Assembly (NCBI GenBank): GCA_050115555.1
Contig: JASFQI010000125.1
Location: 1 to 12,573 of the forward strand
Length of the DNA: 12,573 bases
Source: JASFQI01 sp050115555
Lineage (GTDB): Bacteria > Desulfobacterota > DSM-4660 > Desulfatiglandales > HGW-15
Direction of reading: 5' to 3'
Under the pieces are notes generated by a model, which saw only the letters and a program-made list of their open reading frames with translations, was not told the DNA's origin and made no database searches. The position numbers and the translations under genes are program-made. Shown here piece by piece: positions 6,702-12,573 of the stretch. Every line of letters starts with the position of its first letter. Positions within the stretch are counted from its first letter, which is position 1.

Positions 6702-7271
6702 TCACACGGAAGAGGCGTCCATTGCTTCCATCCCTTTGGTCAGTCGAGCGATCCATCGCATCGCAGGAAACAGCATTTTGCCCAGTCCCGGATGCCCCTC
6801 TGAATGGAGATGGAGATCGGAATAACCTAAGGGAAGCTCGTCATTCAGGAACATCATCAGCACCTGCTTGGGGCCAAAGAACCTGAAATCCTGGCTCGGA
6901 AACGGCACCATTCCCGGGCCTCCCTGGACCCTGCCGTTCCGCATCCGGAAGTGTCCCAACAAAGGAGTATCCGTCGCTTCCAGATTCACAGTCAGAGGCA
7001 TGATCCCGGTGAGGGCATCCTTTACCCGCGGTGACGTGTCCACTAGGCGCCCCACGCCTTCCCAGTAAACGCTCATAAAGCGTTCGTATATCGTGTTGTC
7101 GAAAGGGCCTTGTGCTGCAACCTGGCGGCAGAGCTCTGCCAGCAGCCCGGGCCGGTTCCTGAGTGCTTCTTCAATCCCCGGGGATTCCACGGATTCCAAC
7201 AGGGGAGGACCGGGAACACGGCTTTTATTCCATCCTGACTTGGATTCACCCACGTCGTTGTGTGCGGTCAT
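6702..7271 (-). CDS. Hypothetical protein with SCP2-like C-terminal half, partner of the oxidoreductase gene
   Basis: The 189-residue soluble protein has no signal peptide or membrane helix. The N-terminal part (1-85) is polar then helical. Residues about 88-175 read like a sterol-carrier-protein-2-type domain: alternating hydrophobic strand TVNLEAT, then HFRMRNGRVQGGPG, then DFRFFGPKQVLMMFLNDELPLGYSDLHLHSEG, then a hydrophobic helix GKMLFPAMRWI. SCP2-like domains bind lipids or acyl-CoAs in a hydrophobic pocket. This assignment rests on pattern only and is uncertain. Start: ATG at 7271, preceded by an AGGGTGG-like ribosome site; a GTG at 7280 is the alternative. It begins 16 nt after the stop of the large oxidoreductase gene, so the two are almost certainly cotranscribed and possibly translationally coupled. 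A substrate-binding or carrier role for the oxidoreductase is a guess. Confidence 0.6.
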   Translation of the reverse strand: MTAHNDVGESKSGWNKSRVPGPPLLESVESPGIEEALRNRPGLLAELCRQVAAQGPFDNTIYERFMSVYWEGVGRLVDTSPRVKDALTGIMPLTVNLEATDTPLLGHFRMRNGRVQGGPGMVPFPSQDFRFFGPKQVLMMFLNDELPLGYSDLHLHSEGHPGLGKMLFPAMRWIARLTKGMEAMDASSV

Positions 7272-7287
7272 GTCTACCACCCTGATG

Positions 7288-10200
7288 TCATGGCCCTATT
7301 TCGGCCTTGAAGACCCGACAGAGAATCGCCCGACACTGCACATTACCGACCACAGGATCATAGGGAGGGTCATGGCTCAAGAGCGTATTGATATTGGATT
7401 CAAAGCAGCCGTGATCCGGCCCCGGTTTTTCCGGAAACCACCAGGCGTGTGGACCGGCAACCACATCCGGGTGCATGCCGGTCAAGAATCGCACCTTGAA
7501 GCGAATTCGGTCCCTGCCTTGAGAGTGGGGCGTTTCTAGAGACACGGTATCGCCTTCACAAAGTCTGTATTTCTTCCCGGTGTCCGGGTTCATTTCCAGA
7601 AAGGGCTCCGGAATCAAGTTCCGCTGCCCCGGGATTTGACGGCCTTCACTGTGCATGTAGGACCACAGGCGGTAATGGGTATAAATCAGCGGAAAGTCAT
7701 CATACAGCCGGGGCGTGCTCTCAGGGCTTTCAGGGGGTTCTTTGTAGACCGGCAGGGGATCCACACCCATGGACTCGAAAAGGGAGGAGTAGAGCTCGAT
7801 CTTGCCGCTGACCGTATGAAATGCAGGGTCGCTGCGTTCGAAACGGCGAAACTCCCTGGGGAGCGTCATCCGGGATCCCGGCATGCTGCACACCTGGTCA
7901 AAGGAGACCCCAAGGTAGCGCAGGCGCCAGTCCAGGAAGTCTCTCACCGTTTCCCATGGAGAAACATCACGCCCCAGTCGCTTTACGATTTCAATGGCGA
8001 CCTCGCGATCGTCCTTGCACTCCCCGGGAGGGTCCACCAGACGGGCCGACGCCATGATGTGGTTTGCAGGATAAAGGTATTCCCCTGCGAGCGTATCGAT
8101 TTCCGTATAATAGGCGGCGGGCAGGACAATATCTGCCAGCTCCGCCGTGGGCGTCATGAAAAAATCCGATACAAAAAGGAAATCGATCCTGTCTCGCATG
8201 GATTGCCAGATTTTACTGCTGTTCATCTCCGCTACCACCAGATTGTCCGCCAGGCACCACAGGGCTTTGACCCGGCCGTCTGCCATGCCTTCCACCATTT
8301 GAGGCATGTCGCAGACCGCCTCATGGTGCATCAGCGGGTAATCCCTTGCACCGAATCGCATTTCTTCCACCCGGCCCGGGCCCTTGATTCCCTTGCCCAT
8401 GTCATAGACATGCCAGAACAACGAATCGCGAAAGGTCCTGTAGTAGAGCAGGTTCCCGCCGGGCACGTCCACGTTTCCACATAACGCGATCAGAATGGAA
8501 ATGGCTCGACCGGTCTGGGTGGACGTCACCTGCTGGCCTCCGGCCCCGAGACGAACGTAGATACAACCCGGACGGTTTTGCGCATACAGTCTTGCCGCCT
8601 TGACGATGTCACGAACAGAGAGCCCCGTGATAGGGGCCGCTCTTTCCGGTGGGTAATCCTGCACGTGCTTTTTCAGCCGATCAAAACCGAAGCACCACTC
8701 GTCCACGAATTCCGCGTCGTACAGCTTCTCTTGAATCACGACGTGCTGCATGGCCAGGGCCAGGGCCATGTCCGTACCCGGTCGGATGCGCAGCCACAGG
8801 TCGGCCCGGCGCGCCATGGGTGTGGGACGGGGATCGATGACGATCGTTCTGGCGCCATTGCGGAGTGCCCGGTAGACACTGCGGGTCTGGGCCGGGGTAC
8901 CGACATGGGGATTCGACCCCCAGAACACCATGCAACGGCTGTGTTCGTAGTCAGGGCCGAACTCATAAGTGATCAGATCCCCGAAGGTCGCCGCGTTGTT
9001 CATGTCATCCGGCGTGTCGCAGGTGTACCGCCCCCAGTGGGTATTGGGCGTTGGCCACATTTTTTTGCATATCGACAGGGCCTGTACACCGATGTGTTTC
9101 TGTCCGGACCCACAGGATACCGCCACTGCAGCGGGTCCATATGCCTCCTGCACCGCCCGGATCCTGGCAGCGATGGTGTCATAGGCTTCGTCCCAACGGA
9201 TTCGTTTCCATTGCCCTTGCCCGCGGCCGGCGGTGCGCTTCAGGGGGTAAAGGAGGCGATCGGGGTGGTACATGACATCCGGAATGGTCAACCCCTTTGG
9301 ACAACAGGTGACGCAGTTGAGACATCGCCTGGCCTCCTGCAGGCTCTGCTTGCGGTCGTACCCCCTTTCGACCTCCTCAAAGGAGCGGACAGCTTCTGAT
9401 GATTTCAGGCAGGGGACCGATTGGCGCGACGCAGCAAGAGGGGTGGTTCGCGGAATTGCAATGTTTTCCGGGATCGATATCGCTTTTGCTGCGCTCTTCG
9501 ATCCCCGCAGATACCGCCTCACGGAATCTGCGGCACGGCGCCCGGCCGCCATGCAGGTGATCACGTTTGTCGGCCCGGTAACCACATCCCCACACGCAAA
9601 AACGTCCGGTGCCTCGCAGATCATGCTTTTGGAGTCCACCAAGATGGTTCCCCACGACGTACCGGGCAATCGAATGGGACTGCCCTCATCCACGTTGCTT
9701 TCGGCACGCTGTCCAATGGCCACAATGACCGTCTGTGCCGGGATCTCGATTCGATTTTCGATCCCGTCGGTCAACTGGAAGCTCACTCGGCCATGATCCT
9801 TCCTTTCAAAGGATGCGACTCGTTGGAATTCGACGCCTGCCACTTGCCTGGATCCGTTTTCCAGGAATCGCCTGGCTGCAAACCCTGTATACACTGAAAC
9901 GCCTTCCGCCTCCCCTTGCATGAGCTCCCGCGGGAGCAACGGCATCTCGTTGCGGCTTTCCGGGCATACGAGAGCGATTTTTTTTGCGCCTGTTCGAAGA
10001 GCCGTCCGTGCGGCGTACATGGCCGAATTGCCCCCGCCAATGACCACAGCGTTATCACCGATCCGGTCTCCTGAACCGGATTTGTTGTTCGCCAGAAAGG
10101 CGAACGCATCGAGGATTCCATTCAATTCAGAGCCTGGAATCGTTAAGGGAACGGCCCAGGGGCATCCCGTGGCAATGATCAGTGCTTGGTACGTGTTTCG

Positions 10201-10827
10201 CAAGGCTTCCAGGGACACGTCTTTCCCGATGGTCGTATTCAGGAAAAAGCGGACTCCCAGGGACTGGATCGCATGAATATCGGTTTGAAGGACGGACTGA
10301 GGAAGAACAAACTCCGGGATCAGTCTCGCAGGCACACCCCCGGCAACGGGTGCCGCGTCATAGAGGTCCACCCCATATCCGGCTTTTGCCAGGTCGCTTG
10401 CCGCCGTTAAACCGGCCGGCCCGGCCCCGATAACGGCCACGTACTCGGAGTGGATTCGATCCGCAGGCTTTGGCAGAAAGCCGCTTTTTTCGGAATTCTC
10501 CAGAGCGGATCGCTTCAATGCACGAATGGCCACCGGTTCATCCACAGCGTTTCTGGAACAGTCGAGCTCGCAGGGATGGTGACAGATGCGACCGCAGATG
10601 GAGGGGAGTGGGTTGTTCTCTCGAATCACCTCGGCCGCTTCCTCAAAGAGACCCTCGGATACCAGCGAAATATAACGCGGTATGTCCGTATGGAGGGGGC
10701 AGGCCTCTCTACACGGAGGGACCCGGTTTTTCGAGCCGTCTTCCACACCGATGATTTTCCCTTCCACGACCTCCATGACGAGCGGACATTTCTGGTGGCA
10801 TCGAAGACAGAAGGTTTTCTTTTTCAT
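7288..10827 (-). CDS. Fused GltD-like flavoprotein / molybdopterin (Mo or W) oxidoreductase
   Basis: The 1179-residue cytoplasmic protein has no Tat or Sec signal. Order: cluster motif CLRCHQKC (7-14) with GKIIGVEDG (23-31), the start of a molybdopterin-enzyme Fe4S4 domain; a GltD-type N-terminal Fe-S domain (about 38-106, with CREAC and CGRICHHPCELDC); an FAD Rossmann motif GAGPAG (134-139); an NAD(P) Rossmann motif GGGNSA (264-269); an FAD C-terminal motif ACGDVVTG (411-418); a cysteine-rich junction RCLNCVTCCPKG (501-512) leading into YHPDRLLYPLKR; a catalytic molybdopterin core with a probable metal-ligand cysteine at 603 (RYTCDTPDD) and FWGSNPHVG (635-643); and a C-terminal dinucleotide-binding domain (about 1049-1134). 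The flavin part would move electrons between NAD(P)H and the bis-MGD Mo or W centre; the substrate is unknown. ATG at 10827 starts just before the cluster motif, with AGGGTG upstream. Starts at 10890 and 10965 would add 21-46 atypical residues. The layout is unlike the separate-domain order of standard formate dehydrogenases. Confidence 0.9.
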   Translation of the reverse strand: MKKKTFCLRCHQKCPLVMEVVEGKIIGVEDGSKNRVPPCREACPLHTDIPRYISLVSEGLFEEAAEVIRENNPLPSICGRICHHPCELDCSRNAVDEPVAIRALKRSALENSEKSGFLPKPADRIHSEYVAVIGAGPAGLTAASDLAKAGYGVDLYDAAPVAGGVPARLIPEFVLPQSVLQTDIHAIQSLGVRFFLNTTIGKDVSLEALRNTYQALIIATGCPWAVPLTIPGSELNGILDAFAFLANNKSGSGDRIGDNAVVIGGGNSAMYAARTALRTGAKKIALVCPESRNEMPLLPRELMQGEAEGVSVYTGFAARRFLENGSRQVAGVEFQRVASFERKDHGRVSFQLTDGIENRIEIPAQTVIVAIGQRAESNVDEGSPIRLPGTSWGTILVDSKSMICEAPDVFACGDVVTGPTNVITCMAAGRRAADSVRRYLRGSKSAAKAISIPENIAIPRTTPLAASRQSVPCLKSSEAVRSFEEVERGYDRKQSLQEARRCLNCVTCCPKGLTIPDVMYHPDRLLYPLKRTAGRGQGQWKRIRWDEAYDTIAARIRAVQEAYGPAAVAVSCGSGQKHIGVQALSICKKMWPTPNTHWGRYTCDTPDDMNNAATFGDLITYEFGPDYEHSRCMVFWGSNPHVGTPAQTRSVYRALRNGARTIVIDPRPTPMARRADLWLRIRPGTDMALALAMQHVVIQEKLYDAEFVDEWCFGFDRLKKHVQDYPPERAAPITGLSVRDIVKAARLYAQNRPGCIYVRLGAGGQQVTSTQTGRAISILIALCGNVDVPGGNLLYYRTFRDSLFWHVYDMGKGIKGPGRVEEMRFGARDYPLMHHEAVCDMPQMVEGMADGRVKALWCLADNLVVAEMNSSKIWQSMRDRIDFLFVSDFFMTPTAELADIVLPAAYYTEIDTLAGEYLYPANHIMASARLVDPPGECKDDREVAIEIVKRLGRDVSPWETVRDFLDWRLRYLGVSFDQVCSMPGSRMTLPREFRRFERSDPAFHTVSGKIELYSSLFESMGVDPLPVYKEPPESPESTPRLYDDFPLIYTHYRLWSYMHSEGRQIPGQRNLIPEPFLEMNPDTGKKYRLCEGDTVSLETPHSQGRDRIRFKVRFLTGMHPDVVAGPHAWWFPEKPGPDHGCFESNINTLLSHDPPYDPVVGNVQCRAILCRVFKAEIGP

Positions 10828-11105
10828 GAGACGCACCCTGGTCGTCCCTTCCTGAGGACATCGGTTTGGGGTGAGCCGATTCGTCTCCATGGAATTCGAT
10901 ACACGGCCGTTGCGGCATGGGCCCATTCCCAATGGCACGAAATCGGGCAGTCCCCGAAAACACAAAACCCCACCTCTCTTGGAGAAGCAGGGTCTCTGAC
11001 GGCTCGGGACATGGCTCCCTCGCTGGGTCGAGTGCTGTCTATTTCGGTGTGATGGGATTACTTCGTTCTATCGTGAGTATCCTGAAAATGAGGAAGGAGG
11101 TCAAT

Positions 11106-11159
11106 ATGAAATGCGTTCCTTTACGCGCTCAAGATGGCGTTGAAGACGCATCGGATTGA
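11106..11159 (+). CDS. Possible 17-residue peptide frame behind a strong ribosome-binding site
   Basis: AAGGAGGT at 11094-11101 is placed 4 nt before ATG at 11106, an optimal arrangement. The frame encodes MKCVPLRAQDGVEDASD and then stops. It runs opposite to its neighbours and nothing downstream on the plus strand looks like a gene, so it is neither an obvious leader peptide nor part of an operon. It may be the decapitated start of a deleted gene. I do not recognise the sequence. Confidence 0.2.
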   Translation: MKCVPLRAQDGVEDASD

Positions 11160-11207
11160 ATCTCCCCGCAGCAAGCTTGAGGGATGCGCGAGCGAGGCAT
11201 TTTCAAG
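11156..11207. repeat. Imperfect stem-loop in the intergenic region
   Basis: TTGAA near 11156 pairs with TTCAA near 11207, and CTCCCCGC (11162-11169) can pair partly with GCGAGGCA further in (about 11192-11199), enclosing a GC-rich centre. The shape recalls the palindromic REP-like elements scattered in many bacterial genomes, but a single imperfect copy proves nothing. Confidence 0.25.
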
Positions 11208-11278
11208 AGGGCTGAAATCAGGGGGCTTGGGGGCCGGTTTTCCGTAACGAACTGGAGACCTTGGTTGGATCGGGCATG

Positions 11279-11310
11279 AACAAAGGCCCCGCATTTGCGG
11301 GGCCTTTGTT
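11279..11310 (-). terminator. Strong hairpin terminator of the 3-hydroxyacyl-CoA dehydrogenase gene
   Basis: AACAAAGGCCCCGCA (11279-11293) and TGCGGGGCCTTTGTT (11296-11310) are perfect 15-bp inverted repeats around two bases. The hairpin starts about 10 nt after the stop codon of the dehydrogenase gene. The arms carry A and T runs on their outer halves, so it can act in either direction. It should insulate the dehydrogenase gene from the oxidoreductase unit further along the same strand. Confidence 0.88.
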
Positions 11311-11320
11311 GGAACGGGGA

Positions 11321-12445
11321 CTACATTTTCCAGGGACTGAGGTCGCCGGAGGCAAATTTCTTGGGCATTTTGTAAAACCCCTTGTCCACCACCGTCTTGA
11401 TGAGCCTTGCCGCCTCCTCCATTCCCATTTCATTCATCATGGTCAAAGGTCCCTTGGGCCAGGCAAGTGCAGTGGAAATACCCAGATCCAGATCCCCCAT
11501 TGAGGCCACATCGTTTTCGATCAGATGAGTGGAGATGGCATAAATGCCTCCCAACAGGGTTTCTTTGACCTCGGCTCTGGCCTTTTCATCGTCAAGGACG
11601 GGTCCGTCTTCCAGGTTAAAAGGATCATTGTTCTCGAACCTGGCCCCTAATACATCCGGGACCGGGGGAAATCCGATGTCGGAATTTCCCAGATAGTCGA
11701 CCATGGATTTGCCGGCATGGTAAGCGGTGCCCAGTCCGCCGCTGTTCTGGACCCACAGGACGCCGTATTTGATGCCCAAGGCCTCTTTGCTGATATCATC
11801 CAGGGTAGCCGCGTTATAGGTATCGCCATAAAACGTATCAAGGATGAGATAGGCGGAGATGAATATCGGGTTGATGGCGAATCCGGGAAAGTCCTTGACG
11901 GTGATTGGAATTTTTTTATTGCCTTTTGCAAAGGACATCAACGCCTGATACGTATCATCGCTCGTTTCTTTTTGGCGAATCACCTCTACCAGTTTGTTGA
12001 CATTCGCAGGGAAAAAATAGTGCAACCCGGCTGTCCGCGCCGGATTGTCGACCTTTTCCATCAGTTTTTCGATCAGAAATGTCGAAGTGTTGCTTACGAT
12101 GATGGTTTCTTTGGGACATGCATCGGAAAGATCCTTGAATATCCCGATCTTAAGATCCATGTTTTCGACGGCCGCCTCAATGATGAGGTCGCATCCGGTC
12201 AGATCCGCATATTCGGTCGTTCCGCTGATGTTCGCGGTGATCCTGTCCATGTCTTCCTGGGTGATTTTTCCCTTTTCAACCCTCTTGGAAAGGGAACGGA
12301 CGACCTGCTTCTCGTACATGGTCTTCACAAGATCATCGTTGATTTCCTTATAGATGACACGGTATCCCGATGCAGCGGCATTCAAGCCGATGGCAGCGCC
12401 CATGACACCGAAACCGATGATCCCTACGGTCTTGATTTCACTCAT
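11321..12445 (-). CDS. 3-hydroxyacyl-CoA dehydrogenase (3-hydroxybutyryl-CoA dehydrogenase type)
   Basis: The 374-residue soluble enzyme interconverts (S)-3-hydroxyacyl-CoA and 3-oxoacyl-CoA with NAD(H), as in beta-oxidation or butyrate-type fermentation. The N-terminal Rossmann fold has GFGVMG (11-16) and an acidic residue after strand 2 (YKEIN). Active-site positions are recognisable: SNTS (118-121), the catalytic His142 in GLHYFFPAN, Glu154 in KLVEVI, and Asn192 in GFAINP. The family's usual H-F-F-N-P-V motif is here H-Y-F-F-P-A-N, so the asparagine-proline pair after the His is altered. At 374 residues it is longer than the 280-residue short form; the C-terminal helical domain appears twice (about 188-255 and 295-360, the second with ALAWPKGPL). 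ATG at 12445 follows GGAGGAG 5 nt upstream. It ends at its own hairpin and seems monocistronic. Chain-length preference cannot be read. Confidence 0.92.
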   Translation of the reverse strand: MSEIKTVGIIGFGVMGAAIGLNAAASGYRVIYKEINDDLVKTMYEKQVVRSLSKRVEKGKITQEDMDRITANISGTTEYADLTGCDLIIEAAVENMDLKIGIFKDLSDACPKETIIVSNTSTFLIEKLMEKVDNPARTAGLHYFFPANVNKLVEVIRQKETSDDTYQALMSFAKGNKKIPITVKDFPGFAINPIFISAYLILDTFYGDTYNAATLDDISKEALGIKYGVLWVQNSGGLGTAYHAGKSMVDYLGNSDIGFPPVPDVLGARFENNDPFNLEDGPVLDDEKARAEVKETLLGGIYAISTHLIENDVASMGDLDLGISTALAWPKGPLTMMNEMGMEEAARLIKTVVDKGFYKMPKKFASGDLSPWKM

Positions 12446-12573
12446 TTTTCTCCTCCACTTTTTTCGTATGGCGACATCTGATTATGAAAAATTCCAACCT
12501 TTGCGGGGAACTCCATCATGGACCTATCATTTTAGCCGTTTTTGAACAACAAAATTTTCCGCCGGAAAAAGAA
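12446..12573. other. AT-rich upstream region of the dehydrogenase gene
   Basis: These 128 bp lead into the ribosome site (GGAGGAG at about 12451-12457 on the minus strand). Weak -10-like words (CATAAT, TAAAAT) occur, but none pairs with a good -35 box at the right distance, so I name no promoter. No gene is seen here. Confidence 0.4.

Larger units (their letters stand above)
10828..11278. other. 450-bp region without a convincing gene
   Basis: This gap separates the dehydrogenase from the large oxidoreductase and should hold the latter's promoter. I found no convincing -35/-10 pair on the minus strand. The frame of the oxidoreductase stays open for 46 codons upstream of 10827, but the translated stretch is not protein-like for this family. 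On the plus strand it holds a strong ribosome site with a 17-codon frame (11094-11159) and an imperfect repeat at 11156-11207. Either regulatory DNA or the remains of a lost gene would explain it. Confidence 0.5.

Noticed and set aside
6597..6803. 68-codon plus-strand frame near a purine-rich AAGGAG
   Set aside because: It overlaps the end of the SCP2-like gene in antisense, and its translation is basic and low in structure. The purine-rich words do not stand at proper spacing to a start.
10828..10965. N-terminal extension of the large oxidoreductase to a start at 10965 or 10890
   Set aside because: The 46 added residues are not family-like, contain no targeting signal, and have no ribosome site at either start. 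The cluster motif begins immediately after the start at 10827.
1..12573. CRISPR array, tRNA or rRNA genes, insertion sequence, attachment site
   Set aside because: No regularly spaced repeats, cloverleaf sequence, rRNA-like stretch, transposase frame or terminal inverted repeats were found on either strand.

Overview
The window looks like chromosomal DNA of a Gram-negative, probably anaerobic bacterium, most likely a Desulfobacterota-type (deltaproteobacterial) organism. This is inferred from gene content: a very large molybdenum/tungsten-type oxidoreductase fused to a GltD-like flavoprotein, a 3-hydroxyacyl-CoA dehydrogenase, and a periplasmic betaine-type ABC system whose binding protein has a Sec signal peptide rather than a lipobox. 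No RNA gene, CRISPR array, insertion sequence or phage gene is visible.

Layout. (a) 1-2582, plus strand: an AT-rich leader region with a stem-loop and an orphan Shine-Dalgarno; a small DUF202-like membrane protein (288-653); a metabolite:H+ symporter (MHS) family MFS transporter (876-2162); and a 73-residue two-helix membrane protein (2361-2582). A perfect 10-bp hairpin (2581-2605) closes this arm. (b) 2684-6432, minus strand: a four-gene operon in the order marR-proV-proW-proX, that is, an osmoprotectant ABC importer headed by its probable MarR-family regulator. It is preceded by a textbook sigma-70 promoter (TTGACA, 17 bp, TATAAT) whose spacer is filled by a 20-bp palindrome, the obvious candidate operator. 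A second pair of direct repeats lies in the leader. (c) 6702-10827, minus strand: a two-gene unit with a 1179-residue oxidoreductase followed 16 bp later by a small protein resembling an SCP2-like domain. (d) 10828-11278: a 450-bp stretch without a convincing gene. (e) 11321-12445, minus strand: a 374-residue 3-hydroxyacyl-CoA dehydrogenase with its own strong hairpin terminator.

How the genes work together. Block (b) imports glycine betaine or a similar quaternary amine and is probably regulated by its first gene in response to salt. The MHS transporter converging on it may carry a related solute, but this is not proven. Blocks (c) and (e) are metabolic: one oxidoreductase that combines a flavin/NAD(P)H module with a molybdopterin module, and one beta-oxidation-type dehydrogenase. 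They are separated by a terminator and need not share a pathway.

The most unusual object is the 1179-residue protein. The GltD-like flavoprotein appears to be inserted inside the N-terminal iron-sulfur domain of the molybdopterin enzyme, so that three cluster cysteines lie at residues 7-14 and the expected fourth lies at about residue 509.
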